DNA of 64,000 nucleotides from Myotis daubentonii (lineage: Eukaryota > Chordata > Mammalia > Chiroptera > Vespertilionidae). Below the pieces are notes generated by a model. It was not told where the DNA came from, did not search any database, and saw nothing but the letters and a program-made list of their open reading frames with translations. A program made the position numbers and the translations under genes. The stretch is from contig NC_081841.1 of NCBI RefSeq assembly GCF_963259705.1, positions 92,537,059 to 92,601,058 on the forward strand, given 5' to 3'. This document shows, in pieces, positions 1 to 11,796 of this stretch; the stretch's first letter is position 1; each line of letters opens with the position of its first letter.

Positions 1-99
1 AGGATAAAGGTAAAAGAAACTATACAAAGGTTCAGGGATAAGAGGCATATGGGGTACTATGGGAATTCACAGCAAGTGCCTCTAACCTGCAAAAGGAAG

Positions 100-520
100 G
101 GGATTAGCTAAGGTTCTGGGAGAAAGTGAGGTTTCACCTTTGTCCTGAAGGAAGTAACAGGTAACTAGGCGAAAATGAAGAAGGAAAAAGATTCCATGCA
201 GAAGGAGTGGAGCTTATCATGGTGCATGGTATATAGTAGGTGCTTAACAAAAATTTGTTGAGTGAATGAAGGCACAACTTGGGCAAACCTCCTAAAGCGA
301 AAACAGAACACATAGGAGCCAAAAGGATGTTGCTATGACCTAAGCAGACAATTTAAGGACTTAGGGGAGTGGAGACAGGTGAGGATATTCAGGTAAAGGG
401 AGGGCAGGTGAGCCCTTTATCCTGGGGATTATGAGGAGCCATTTAAGGATTCTCTCACTTTTGCTGAGAGAGAGGGCGGGGCTTTCTGTAAGAGTAGACA
501 TAATCAAATAAGAGAAAACA
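100..520 (+). repeat. ancient mammalian repeat, family not assigned
   Basis: Contains phrases common to old mammalian repeats: a block resembling ATAGTAGGTGCTTAAC...TTGTTGAGTGAATGAA (205-275), and a later part with GGAGCCATTTAAGGATT like the block at 44020-44420. Heavily diverged; MIR/L2-like tail within. No gene. Confidence 0.45.
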
Positions 521-965
521 AAACCTCCTTTAAAAGTCTATGTGGGTTTGGGAGTAATTCCAGGCTGTCTGGATAGAGTAAGTGAGAAGCAATTAAGGCC
601 TCTGAGAAGAACAGGCCAGCCTTTCACTAGGGTGGAAACAAGGGCACAGAAATCCAGAATACTGGGCTGCAGAAAAGCCAGGAATGACCTGGGAAGACCA
701 GCACTGCTTTGCCAACTCTGAGCTGAAGGGTTGTGGGAAACTGATCTTGCAAGGTGGCTCTTCAGTGTACCTGGCCCCAGGACAGCTCTGTCCTTTCAAC
801 AGCATGGCTCTGCATTGGGCAGCAGTGCCCACTGAGGAGTGTGGTCACAGATTAACAACTGCTAATGTTGGAGGACCCCACCAATGGGAGCCATTTGGAG
901 GGTAAACCCCTGCACTCCTCCTGGAGATGCTGATGGACAGGAGAAAGGAACTTAACACTCACTGT
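521..965. other. unassigned single-copy sequence
   Basis: Open frames of 73-79 codons on both strands are not supported by start context, motifs or composition. No repeat recognised. Confidence 0.4.
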
Positions 966-969
966 ACAT

Positions 970-1160
970 CTATGTGCCAAGCAAGGTGCATTCATTTCCT
1001 CAATCAGCACTAACCACATCTCTTCAGGGAAGTCATTAATTACTCTGGTTTTACTGATGAGAATGCTGAGACTTGCAAGTTAAGTCATGTGCGTAAGGAT
1101 TAGGGACCAGGCTCAAATGGAAAGTATCAACCTCTGACTCCAAATCGTATGCCTTGCCTT
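970..1160 (+). repeat. MIR SINE, worn copy
   Basis: Contains the MIR order: a TATGTGCCAAGCAAGGTGC-like block, a TTTTACTGATGAGAATGCTGAG block and a later CAACCTCTGACTCC block. These match the MIR core and 3' part, with many substitutions. Confidence 0.6.
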
Positions 1161-1690
1161 TTCTTTTTCTTTGTTTTTGGATCCCAGGTCCTGAGAGTCC
1201 CGTACAGCACACTGTTCAGTCACAGTGCCCTCCAGTTGCAGTCATCAAGACACTTCCTGGGGGCTATTTTTATTTCCCCCCTTCATCCTTGATCCTGACC
1301 CCAGTCCCTTGACAAACACCCACTCTAATTTGATGAATATACATCGTTGGGTAAATAGGTATCCCTGAGGAATAGACGGTGTTTTCTGACCCTTGTGTGT
1401 TTTCACTTCACATTAAACACGTTACAGAGCTCAACCTTAAAGTCCAGTGTTAGGATCCGCCCATCGCTTGATGTGCAGTAATCCACAACGTGCATGTACC
1501 ACATGCAGCTTGGCCATCCTCACGGTGACATGCCCAGTATCACACACAGTGCTGTGGTGACCTTCACCTGTCTCTCCAGACAGACCTGAGCCAGCGCTGT
1601 TCTGAGGTCAGGACACAGGAGGAGGCTGCTGGTCATGGGTGTATTCTTAGATCACTGCTCCAAATCCATATTATCCCATTTAAACATTTT
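1160..1690. other. unassigned sequence
   Basis: No gene. Possibly part of a worn retroelement continuing into the L1 fragment that follows. Confidence 0.3.
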
Positions 1691-1855
1691 GGCCAATAAT
1701 GCAGCTCTCATTTTTTTAAAAATCTACATTTCTTTTACGAATGAGACAAGGCATATCTCCAAATATTTGTTAGCCATTCGCTTTACACATTTTGGGCTTC
1801 TTTCTGTTGACTTCTTAACTTTTTCTGGATATTGCCTTACTAATTTTAGATGTTG
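1690..1855 (-). repeat. L1 ORF2 fragment, antisense
   Basis: Resembles the antisense of L1 ORF2 C-terminal DNA (TTAGCCATTCGC ... TTCTGGATATTGCCTTACTAAT). Old and short. Confidence 0.5.
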
Positions 1856-2304
1856 AAAAAATCATCCCTGTATCTGTGGTCTGTAATGACTTTAGAATGT
1901 GTTTCATTAAAGAGAAATTCTTCATCTTAATCTTACTCTTTTCCCATAACCAAGCCTGCTTATAATTATTCATATGGTAATGAAAGCAATGATGGTTCTG
2001 AAGCAGTTGACTTAGGTTTTGAGCCTTTAGATTTGAAAATAAAGTGCCATATTAGTTAAGTGTTGGTTTATTGTTTCTGTCGATATTCTTCAGCAAGTCA
2101 ACATCTCATCTGCCTTTATGATTCTACAAAGCCTATCAGTAGAGAAACAGGACACAAAAGGTAAGTGCGATCAAACAGCACCTTATGGTCTCTCCAAAAC
2201 TATTTTTGGAAAAGTTTGTGTTTCTCCCAATCTCTTCCATTAATATCATTTGGAGAAAATACACTTGTAGTAGCTCAATGTGGTGCCCCAAACTGCTGCC
2301 GCTG

Positions 2305-2340
<36 letters not shown>

Positions 2341-2374
2341 TGTTTGGGTGTGTGAGAGCAAAGACCTATGAAAG
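1856..2374. other. unassigned AT-rich sequence
   Basis: No recognised gene or transposon before the TG microsatellite at 2307. Confidence 0.3.
2307..2336. repeat. (TG)n microsatellite
   Basis: About 15 uninterrupted GT units, visible directly. Confidence 0.95.
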
Positions 2375-2482
2375 CTAGACTAGGGGTTCAAGTTTAAGTC
2401 TTGACTGCCACTTGCTCACTGTTAATCCTTGAGAAAGCCATTCCCAAGCTTCAGTCTTCACATCTGCAAAATGAAGGTCCAA
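2375..2482 (+). repeat. MIR SINE
   Basis: GGGTTCAAGTTTAAGTCTTGACTGCCACTTGCTCACTG then TTCACATCTGCAAAATGA follow the MIR sense consensus (gene-like order: unknown specificity, typical TCTGTAAAATG end). Confidence 0.7.
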
Positions 2483-3035
2483 TATAGATGGCCAGAGAAT
2501 AGCAAGCATTAGGTCCAAGAAATACTCTTTTAACCTCAACATATTTAATTCATTGAAAGGAAAACTATCAATTCTCCACTTTACTTCCTGTGGTGTCTTA
2601 AGCAGTCAGAGACCTTCTCTAAGCTGCACACAACATCTGGAAAGACAGGACTAAAGTTAGTCTGATTTTGGTGAGGCAAGAGGGGAGGAAGCAGACGAGG
2701 AAGCTTGTGTCAAGAATGAGGCAGCAAATACTGTTTTCTGGAGTGAAAGAAGAGATAGTCTGAAAGATCAAATGTAGTTGATGCAGCAACTTCAACAACC
2801 TTACTAAGGCAGGACCCAGGGCTGGGAGCAACAATAGCATATCAAAGCCACCCCCTTTTGCCCTAGATTTCAAAGACACCATACTCTCCTGGCTTTCCTT
2901 CAATTGCTCTGAGTTTCCAGCTCAGTCTGACCATTACAGAGGACATCCTCCATCCCCTCACCTGGCTGCTCTACTTGGCCATCAGACTTCACTTCACATA
3001 CCTCCTCCTTGGGAGAGATGTCTTTGTGCTCCCAG
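2483..3035. other. unassigned sequence
   Basis: A 94-codon minus-strand frame (2619-2903) shows no recognisable domain. No repeat recognised. Confidence 0.3.
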
Positions 3036-3039
3036 ACCA

Positions 3040-3195
3040 AGTTACTACATGTATTATGTTTCATATCTGTCTTCCCATCATGCTGCAAGTTCTGTAAAAG
3101 TGACAACTAACCTATCCAGCTTGCTCATCACTATATTCTTGGTGACTGGCACTAAATCAGTTCTTAATAAAGAGTTGTTGAATGAACGAAAAGGA
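3040..3195 (+). repeat. L2 LINE 3' end
   Basis: The order CATATCTGTCTTCCC, CTGCAAGTTCTGTAAAAG, TGGTGACTGGCACTAAATCAG, TTCTTAATAAAGAGTTGTTGAATGAACG follows the L2 3' end. Confidence 0.7.
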
Positions 3196-3299
3196 GAAGG
3201 TAGTACACAGGATGTTTGGAAGAAGCATTAACACAGAACCTGAACTATGATGTCTTGCTCAGTTTTGTCTTCACCTAATAATTTCTCTTCATTTTAAAA

Positions 3300-3865
3300 T
3301 GCTGCCAAATAGAGTAGATCCACTCTGTCTTTGTAAAATGAAGTCAGAGGTTACTCTTTGGCTTATATGCTTCCAATGGTTTCCTATCTTACTTAAAGTA
3401 AAATATAAAGTCCTTAAAATGTCCTACAGCTTCAACATAACCAGGTCTAGTCCCATTAGACTGGCCTCTTGGTTGTTGTCTGAACAAGCTAGACACCTAC
3501 CCGCCTCAGGCCCTTTGTACTTGCTGTTTATTCTCTCTGTAATGCCCACCACCCCACCTCCTCCCGCCCCAGATATGCCTGTGGCTCACTCATTGTTAGG
3601 TCTTCATCTAAATATCCCAGCTCAGTGCTGCTTTTCATGCCTAACAATGAAGTTAGAATCATCTGGCATTCCTCTTTTTCCTTCTCTACCTTATTGCTCT
3701 CCATACTGTCTATACGTTTTGCTAATTTACAGTTAACTCTCTGTATCATTCCCCTAGAATATAAGCTCCCAGAGGTCAGAGACAGCTTTGCCTGTACCAT
3801 TCACTGCAGTATCCTCAACATTTAGAACAGCCACAGAGTAAATAAATATTTGTAAAATGAATAGA
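3300..3865 (+). repeat. L2 LINE 3' region
   Basis: A long L2 tail: CTTCCAATGGTTTCCTAT, AATATAAAGTCCTTAAAATG, CCTCAGGCCCTTTGTACTTGCTG, then CCTAGAATATAAGCTCCCAGAGG and ACAGAGTAAATAAATATTTG. The 145-codon frame at 3299-3736 lies on this L2 remnant and is not a gene. Confidence 0.8.
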
Positions 3866-3869
3866 TATC

Positions 3870-4388
3870 TTCCCATGTTCATGTCTGACCACTGCATTTT
3901 GTTTGCTTGTGCTTTGCCTTGGTTCCAGAGCATTTTGTGGATCATTCCTACAAGTTTTTTTTTTTTTAGAATATTTCACCATCTGCCATGTCTGCAACAG
4001 ATCTCATGAGTGACTGGAACTTTGAGCTGAATATAATCTATCAGTCTTATTTTCTGCCCCCACAACATGCTCTAACTCTTCCCAATTTAGCAAGTCCCAT
4101 TATATAGAGTCTAATTATAAGGGAGGATAACAAAAGCAGTTTCATGTTGAAATAGAATTCATGTGTGCCCCCCAGAGAGGTATTCAAGTTTATGTGGCAG
4201 ATTAGGGATATTATAGGATATGTGAGAGATGGTGTGTTTCAACAGAACGTTGAACTGAGGAAGTAATCAAACTGTTTCAGTTGAGTGGAGGGTGAGCAGA
4301 ATGTCTTCCAAAAATACAGAGACATTTTCTCAGTACCCACCAGGAAGCAGGTCGTCATCTATGTTTTCATTTATTCGTTCTTATAGGC
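3870..4388. other. unassigned AT-rich sequence
   Basis: Nothing recognised apart from a T12 run near 3956. Confidence 0.3.
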
Positions 4389-4621
4389 CAGTGATGGCGA
4401 ATCTATGACACGCATGTCAGAGGTGACACGCGAACTCATTTTTTTGGTTGATTTTTCTTTGTTAAATGGCATTTAAATATATAAAATAAATATCAAAAAT
4501 ATGTCTTTGTTTTACTATGGTTGCAAATATCAAAAAATTTCTATATGTGGCACGGCACCAGAGTTAAGTCAGGGTTTTTCAAAATGCTGACACGCCGAGC
4601 TCAAAAGTTTTGCCATCACTG
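4389..4621. mobile_element. non-autonomous hAT transposon, copy 1
   Basis: 233-bp element with inverted ends CAGTGATGGCGAATC / ...TTTTGCCATCACTG. It has no coding capacity. Flanks TTATAGGC and TTATAGAT look like an 8-bp target duplication with two changes. An inverted copy lies at 43460-43694. Typical of hAT elements active in vespertilionid bats. Confidence 0.85.
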
Positions 4622-4784
4622 TTATAGATATTATTTAACATCTTTTAACTGATGAACACTGTGGTAAAACTATTCACACATAGTTTGTTATTTAGAAGAA
4701 CCAGGCTTATAAGCAGACAAATTATTCCAAAACGTGGTAAGGGCTACTGCAGAAATATAGACAGCAACTAAATCTGCCTAGTGA

Positions 4785-4870
4785 GTCAAAAAGCTTTCCT
4801 TATAAAAAAAATAAATAAATAAAAAAATAAAATAAAATGTCAAAAAAAAAAAAAAAAAAAGCTTTCCTTA
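4785..4870 (+). mobile_element. tail-only retro-insertion with 18-bp target duplication
   Basis: GTCAAAAAGCTTTCCTTA occurs at 4785-4802 and again at 4839-4870, where the A run has grown to 19. Between them is a purely A/T insert of about 36 bases made of TAAA-type units. This is what L1 machinery leaves when only a poly(A)-like tail is copied in. Confidence 0.75.
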
Positions 4871-5190
4871 AGGAAGTGGCATTTGAGCTGGGTCTTGAAG
4901 GACAGCTAAGAATTGTCCAAGAGGGAGTAGCAACTGGTTGCAAGAAGGTGCCACTCACCTCTCATCAAGAAGGTGCCACTCACCTCTCAGCTGTCTTCTC
5001 ATCAGAAAAACCTGGAAACTCTGCAAAACTTTGCCAAATGCCTTACTAGCTCTGGAAGTCTTTTGTTTCTTCATTTTCTCCTTTGGCTTGTGTCATCCTC
5101 TAAGGCAAGGGCTGCAGTCTGACTTCCTGCCTACAGGGTTCTTCACAGTATTTTTTTTAAAAAATCTGGGTTTTTTAAGTAGGCAGATCT
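4871..5190. repeat. ancient repeat fragment with a 25-bp tandem duplication
   Basis: GGCATTTGAGCTGGGTCTTGAAGGA matches a widespread old mammalian repeat. Within it a 24-base block is duplicated at period 25 (4941-4964 and 4966-4989). Confidence 0.55.
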
Positions 5191-7649
5191 TTCTTGCACC
5201 TCCTCCCAGAATCAAACTGGAATTAAAACTAAATCGGGGAACATTCATCCTGAATTACCAACTGAAGATTAGCTGAAGAGACTTTTAAACAAGGAAGGGC
5301 AGAAACCACCTTGAGACTGGTTAGGAAGGGCTGGGTCGCAAGAAGGGCTGGCCCAGCTCCCAGGAGCAGGAGGTCAAGGGTGAAGAGGGATATCTGGGTT
5401 GCTGGGGGTTCCCCCTGAGAGGACAAAGGCCCGGATCCCAGTAGGGCTCCCAAGCCCGGACAGCCAGAGCTGGGAACAGTGCCCACCCAGCATCCAGCGG
5501 CAGGGCTTCTGTTCGCCAGAAAGAGTCTAAGCCTCCCCGAGACAAGGCCACTCTTTTAAAGAGCTGGTGCACAGGATTTCCGTTCCCAGCCACTCACCTT
5601 AGGTTTTAGTGGAGAGAGAGAGCAGTGTGGACTGGAGTTGCCTGAGCAACTGAGGTGGAAGGAATTGGGAGAGTCGTGTGGGAGTGGCTGCCAGGATACC
5701 TGTGCTGGTCACCCCTTACCTCCAATATTGCAGTAGCCATTTTTCCTGAGAGGCACAAACCCCTCCCATCAGCAGAAGCCTGGGGAAAGGTAAATACCCA
5801 CCCCACCCCGGAATATAACTTGCCTGAACCTAAGGAACGCTCTCACCCAGCATCTTGACCCCTGTGGGAGAGGCAGCAGTCTTAGAGAGCATCAGTGACT
5901 GACTTGGGGCCAGGCCGTTCCCTCCATATTCCAGGGAACCTGGCTGGTGCTTCCCCCTCATGGGAGAGTTGATAGAAACTCCTGGCTTCCAGCAAACCTC
6001 ACTTGGGATTCCAGCAGAATCCCAAAAGGGATTGTGCCCTGCCGAGGTCAGGAAAATATTCTGGGACAGACTCAGACATCTGAGATGTGGCTCTGGGACA
6101 GGAAACACATCCACCGTCTTCCCTGAATCTAAACATTTGCTGACCCACCCCAGGGACCTGTGCTGCTAAAAAGCTGACCTGGAGCTCAGTTTGGCCCCTT
6201 ATAGCCAAGCACAATGGAAGCTGCCACAAGCTATGGGTCACTTGAAGCTTCAAACAGGGTCCCAAGAGCCAAACGGGGACAGCTTCTGACATTCACTAGC
6301 ACAAATCGCTACAAAACATCCTTAGACAACGTAAGAGCAGGACCCAATGTAAGAGCAGGCACTACAATCTGCCAAGATGAATTCCACTTCTCTCCCCTCC
6401 TACCCATTATTTTATTTTTTTCTTTTCGATTGTTTGGTATTATTATTTTTTTTTCTCTTTTCTCTCTTGCTTCTTTCATATTTCTTATTTTTCACTTTCC
6501 TTTTCTTTTTCAATTTTTTTTCTTTTCTTTGTTTCACTTTATCTTTTTTTTTAGTTCTTTTTACCTTTTCATAATTTTTTCTCCTTCTTTTCTTTTTTAC
6601 CATTTTCCTTTCAGTAATTTTTATTCTTATTTTTTCTCTCCTTTCTTTCCTTTCATAATCTTTTTTCCTTCCCCCTTTCTTTTCCAGTATTCTTTTTATT
6701 TTATTATTATTTATTTCTTTTTCTTTTATTATTCTTGTTATTTTTCCTCTTTCCTAACTCCTTTTTATTTTTTGATTGTTTATTCTGTTATTGTTTGGCT
6801 CTTTTTTATATTTTTGTTTTGTTTACTGTTTTGTTTTGTCCTGTCAGCATCTGTACAACAGCTCCTATGATGTGGTCAAGGTTAAGCCACGCAGCCTGAG
6901 AGGACATCCCACCCATGAATGAGAAAATAGTAAGTAAAACCCATTTACAACAGGAGAGCCAAAATAATCCACAAAAGGGACATTCCTAGAGCATCTAGCC
7001 AAGGAGTTCAAGGACACAGCACCACTGGGTCCCCCAGGACATTTACTTCAAAAGGCGACCCTACAAAGACTAGATAGAAATTCTATCTAATAGATAGAAA
7101 AAAACACGAAGAGACAACGAAAGTGGGGAGGCAAAGAAACAATACACAAATGAAGGAAAAGGAGGAATCTCCAGAAAAAGAGCTAAATGAAATATAGGTA
7201 AGCAATTTATCAGACATAGAGTTCAGAGTAATGGTTGCAGGGATGCTCAGGGAACTTAGTGAAACTATGAGGAATTTAATGGGAACAACAAGGAACTTAA
7301 TGGAAACTACATCAGCATGAAAAATGACATAGAAATCATGAATAAGAACCTGTTAGAAATGAAGAATACTATATCTGACCTCAAGAATACGCTGGAAGAA
7401 ATTAAACATAGGTTGGATGAAGCAGAGGATCGAATTAGTGATTTGTAAGACAAGGAAAAAAACACAATAAACTCAAGCAATCAATTAGAGCAACAAAAAG
7501 AAAAAAAAACACTCAAAAAGCATGAGGATAGTTTAAGGAAAGTTTGGTTTAACATGAATTGGAACAATATTCACATCGTAGGGGTACTGGAGGTAGAAGA
7601 AAGTTAGCAAGGTATAGAGAACTTGTTTGAAGAAATAATGACAAAAATA

Positions 7650-7850
7650 ACTTCCTTAAAGGTAGGGGACAGTGGGGATAAGGGGAAGAGATCAACCAAA
7701 GGACTTGTATGCATGTGTATAAGCATAACCGAAGGACACAGACACCAGGGGAGTGAGGGCATGAACGGGAGTGGGGAGGGCAATGGGGAGATAAGGACAC
7801 ATATGTAATACCTTAATCAATAAAGAAAAAAATACATTTTGGAAATCCAT
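7650..7850 (+). mobile_element. L1 3'-end insertion inside the older L1 ORF1
   Basis: GAGATCAACCAAAGGACTTG ... CCTTAATCAATAAAG is the 3' UTR of a bat L1, as at 51790-51950. It interrupts the ORF1 text, which resumes with AACTTCCCTAACCTCGTGAA. Limits approximate. Confidence 0.7.
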
Positions 7851-8940
7851 TAAAAACCAAACAAAAAACTTCCCTAACCTCGTGAAGGAAAAAGTCACAA
7901 AAGTTTAGGAAGCACAGAGAGTCCCAATCAAAATGAACACAAAGAGACTCTCACCAAAACACATCATAATTAAAATGGTAAACATTAAAGACAAAGAGAG
8001 AATATTAAGGGCAACAAGAGAGAGACAGTCAGTTACCTACAAGGGTGCTCCCATAAGGCTGTCAGCTGACTTCTCGACAAAAACATTACATACCAGTGTG
8101 GAAAGTGAAGGGATGAAAAATTTTTTTCACACAGATGGAAACAAAAAACCAGTGGGGGGTAGCAATATTTATATCTGACAAAACAGACTTCAAAACAAAC
8201 GCTATAAAAGAGACAAATAAGCTCACTACATACTACTAAAGGGATTATTCCAACAAGAAGATATAACCCTGATAAACGTATATGCACCCAATATAAAAGC
8301 ATCTAAATATATTTAAAAACTCCCAGAGGACTTTAAGGGAGAGATAGACACAGTCACAGTAGGAGACTTTAACACCCTACTGACATTGTAGAAGACTTTA
8401 TCACCCAATCTTCCAGACAAAAAAAATCAAGAAAACAGTGACCTTAAATGACACACTAGATTAGATGGATTTAATTGATATTTACAGAACATTTCATCCC
8501 AAAGCTACTGAATATACATTCTATTCAAGTGCACATGGAACATTCAAAAGATAGACCACAGGATAGGACACAAAATAAGTCTTTACAAGTTCAATAAGAT
8601 TGAAATTATATTAAGCAACTTCTTGGATCACAACAGCATGAAACTAGAAATCAACTACAATAAAAAAACACACCTCAAAAACATTCAAACACATCGAAGC
8701 AAAATAGTATACTATTAAACAATGACTGGGTTCCAAATAAGATCAAGAAAACATCAAAAACTTCCTAAAAACGAATGAAATGAAAACACAGCAACCCCAA
8801 ATCTATGGGACACAATGATAGCAGTCCTGAGAAGGAAGTTCCTAGCATTACAGGTGTACCTCAAGAAACAAAAATAATCTTAAATAAACAATCTAATCCT
8901 ACAACTTAAAGAATTAGAAAGAGAACAATAAGAAAAGCCC

Positions 8941-9126
8941 AGAGAGGAAGCGAGTTGGAGAGAGAGAGATCAATGTGAGAGAGAAACATCAATTGGTTGC
9001 CTCCCATATACATCTCTACCAGGCATTGAATCCACAACCTGAGTATATATCCTGACTGGAAATCGAACTGGTGACCTTTGGGTGCATGGGATGATGCTCA
9101 ACAAAGTGAACCACACTGGCCAGGCC
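8941..9126 (-). mobile_element. VES SINE, reverse, tail lost
   Basis: AGAGAGATCAATG...GAAACATCAATTGG and the tRNA-like end ...GAACCACACTGGCCAGGCC show a reversed VES element. Its A-rich tail is missing at the left edge, and it sits exactly where the host L1 has lost its RT segment, so the deletion probably used this SINE. Confidence 0.8.
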
Positions 9127-9365
9127 AGATGACATTTTTATACACCAATAATGAACTTTTAGAAATAGAAATTAAAAAAACAATCCCATTTACCATTGCA
9201 GCTGAAACAAGAAGTCATCTAGGAAAAAACTTAACCAAGGAAGTAAAAGACCTTTACTTGGAAAACTATAGGACACTGAAAAAAATAGAGAAAGATACAA
9301 ACAAGTGGAAGCATATACCATGTTCATGGATTGGAAGAATTAACATCATTAAAATGTTCATACTA

Positions 9366-9579
9366 GCCTTAGATGGCTTAGTTCAATGGATAGAGTATTG
9401 GCCTGCGGACTGAAGAGCTGTGGGTTTGATTCTGGTCAGGGGCACATGCCTGGGTTGCCGGTTCAATCCCCCATGGGGGGCATGCAGGAAACAGCTCATC
9501 AGTGGTTCTCTCTCATCGATGTTTTTAGCTCTCTCTCCCTCTCTCTTCCTCTCTGAAATCAATAAAAATATATTTTTAA
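9366..9579 (+). mobile_element. VES SINE with perfect 15-bp target duplication
   Basis: tRNA-derived head with A box (TTCAATGGATAGAG) and B box (GTTTGATTCTGG), a body with CTCTCTCATCGATG and CTCTCTCCCTCTCTCTTCC, and an AATCAATAAAAATATA tail. Flanked by AAAATGTTCATACTA at 9351-9365 and 9580-9594, both belonging to the host L1 ORF2. Confidence 0.92.
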
Positions 9580-11065
9580 AAAATGTTCATACTACCCAAA
9601 GCAATCTATAGATTCAACACAATCCCTATTAAAATACTATCAGTATATTTCACAGATCTAGAAAAAATATTGCTAAAATTTATATGGCACCAAAAAAAGT
9701 CCCAGAGTAGCCCCAATAATCTTGAGAAAGAAGAGCAAAGTTAGAAGGATCACAATACCAGATATCAAACTGTACTACAAAGCCATTGTAATCAAAACAG
9801 CCTGGTATGGGCACAAGTACCGGCATATAGATCAATACAACAGAATGGAGACCCCAGAAATCAACCTATGTGATTTCGATCAATTAATATTTGACAAAGG
9901 GACAAGAGCATAAAATAGAATAAAGATAGTCACTTCAATAAATGGTGTTGGGAAAAATTGGACAGGTATATGCAAAAAAAATGAAACTAGACCACCAATC
10001 TACAATAATAAACTCAACATGAGTAAATAAATTGAATATAAGACATGAAACCATAAAAATCCTAGAAGAAACATAGGCAGCAAAATCTCAGACACCTCAC
10101 ATAGCAGAATTTGTGCTGATAGATCTCCTAGGGTGAGAGAAACAAAGGAAAAAATAAATAAATGGGACTATAGCAAATTAAAAATTTTCTGCACAGCAAA
10201 AGAAACCAACAAAATAAAAGGGAAACCACTGTACGGGAGAACATATTTGCCAATGATACATTGATAAGTTGTTAATTTTCAAAATATAAAAAGAATTCAT
10301 ACAACTGAACAAAAGGAAGACAAACTATCCAATTAAAAAATAGGCAAAGAACCTGAATAGACACTTCTCCAAAGAGGATATCCAGATGGCGAAGAGACAT
10401 ATGAATAAATGCTCAGCCTCACTAATCATCAGAGAGATGCAAATTTAAATTATAATGAGATATCACCTCACGTCTGCCAGAATGGCTACCATCAATAAAT
10501 CAAGAAACAACAAGTGCTGGTAAGTATGTAGAGAAAAGGGAACCCTAATTCACTGCTGGTGTGAATGCAGACTGGTACAACCACTATGGAAAATAGTATG
10601 GAGTTTCCTCAAAGAATTAAAATGGAACTGCAATCACACTTCTGGAAATATATCCTTAGAATCCCAAAACACCAATCAGAAAGAATATATGCACCCTTAT
10701 GTTCATAGCAGCATTATTTACATTAGCTAAGGTCTGGAAACATCCCAAGTAGATGAATAGGTAAAAAAGCAGTGGTACATTTACACAATGAAATACTATG
10801 CAACTATAAAAAAGAAGAAGATCTTATAGCCTTTGTGACAGCATGGATGGACCTGGAGGTGATTATACTACGTGAAATAAGCCAGTCAGAGAAAGACAAA
10901 TATCCCATGATCTCATGTGGAATCTAATTATATGTAGAATATAATGAATAAAATAAACTGACAAAATAGGTTCAGAGACATAGAAGCATGGAACATACTA
11001 ACAGATCTCAGAGGGGAAAGGGTATGGAAAACAGGAAGAAATTAACCAAAGAATTTATATGCATA

Positions 11066-11271
11066 TTAGAAGCCCAGTGCATGAAATTCATGGACTGGTA
11101 GGGTCCCTAGTGGCTGCTGGCTTCTAGCCAGGTACTCCCTCTCTTTCCCCGGTTGCCTGCTGCTGCTGCCTGCCGGGGCCTCCCTTCATTCCCCTGGCCA
11201 GTCCTGCACCCTGGTCAAACTCTTGGTCAGTCAAGGAGACAATTTGCATACTAAACTTTTATTATATAAGA
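11066..11271 (-). mobile_element. HeliBat-type Helitron, reverse (array member 1)
   Basis: Begins with TTAG (a worn CTAG), followed by GTGCATGAAATTCATGGAC, the 3' hairpin region. It ends ...TTTTATTATATAAGA, the complement of a TC 5' end. It abuts the next Helitron without a spacer. Inserted in the L1 3' UTR between GCATA and TATGC. Confidence 0.85.
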
Positions 11272-11796
11272 CTAGAGGCCTGGTGCATGAAATTCGTGCA
11301 CTGTGGGGGATGTCCCTCAGCCCAGCCTGTACCCTCTCTAATCTGGGATCCCTCTCACAATCCGGGACTGCTGGCTCCCAACCGCTTGCCTGCCTGCCTG
11401 CCTGATTGCCCTTAACCATTTCTGCCAGCCAGCCTGATCACCCCCTAACCACTGTCCTGCTGGCCCAATTGCCCCCAACTGCCCTCCCCTGCTGGCCCAG
11501 TCACCCCCAACTACCCTCCCTCCCCTGCAGGCCTGGTTGCCCCCAACCATCCTCCCCTGCTGGCCCGATCACCCACAACTGCCCTCCCCTGCAGACCCAG
11601 TCACCCCTAACTGCAGTCCTCTGCCAGCCTGGTCGCCCCCAACTGTCCTCCCCTGCAGGCCTGATCACCCATAACTGCCCTCCCCTGCAGGCCATCTTGT
11701 GGCCACATGGGGCAGCCATCTTTGACCACATTGGGGTGGCCATCTTGTGTGTTGGAATGATGGTCAATTTGCATATTACCTCTTTATTAGATAGGA
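11272..11796 (-). mobile_element. HeliBat-type Helitron, reverse (array member 2)
   Basis: Starts CTAGAGGCCTGGTGCATGAA with an intact terminal hairpin and ends ...CTTTATTAGATAGGA (complement of the TC end). The interior has repeated C-rich blocks of about 30-60 bp (CCCCAACTGCCCTCCCCTGC-like). The 139- and 181-codon frames over this block are low-complexity by-products, not genes. Confidence 0.9.

Noticed and set aside
6214..6870. 218-codon frame rich in Phe, Ser, Leu and Tyr, looking like a membrane protein
   Set aside because: Translation of the pyrimidine tract at the L1 5' end; low complexity.
9078..9413. 111-codon frame resembling a reverse-transcriptase-related protein
   Set aside because: It is L1 ORF2 residue, broken on both sides, with a SINE inside; not a host gene.
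9366..9579. tRNA gene
   Set aside because: The A and B boxes belong to the tRNA-derived head of a VES SINE; no intact cloverleaf.
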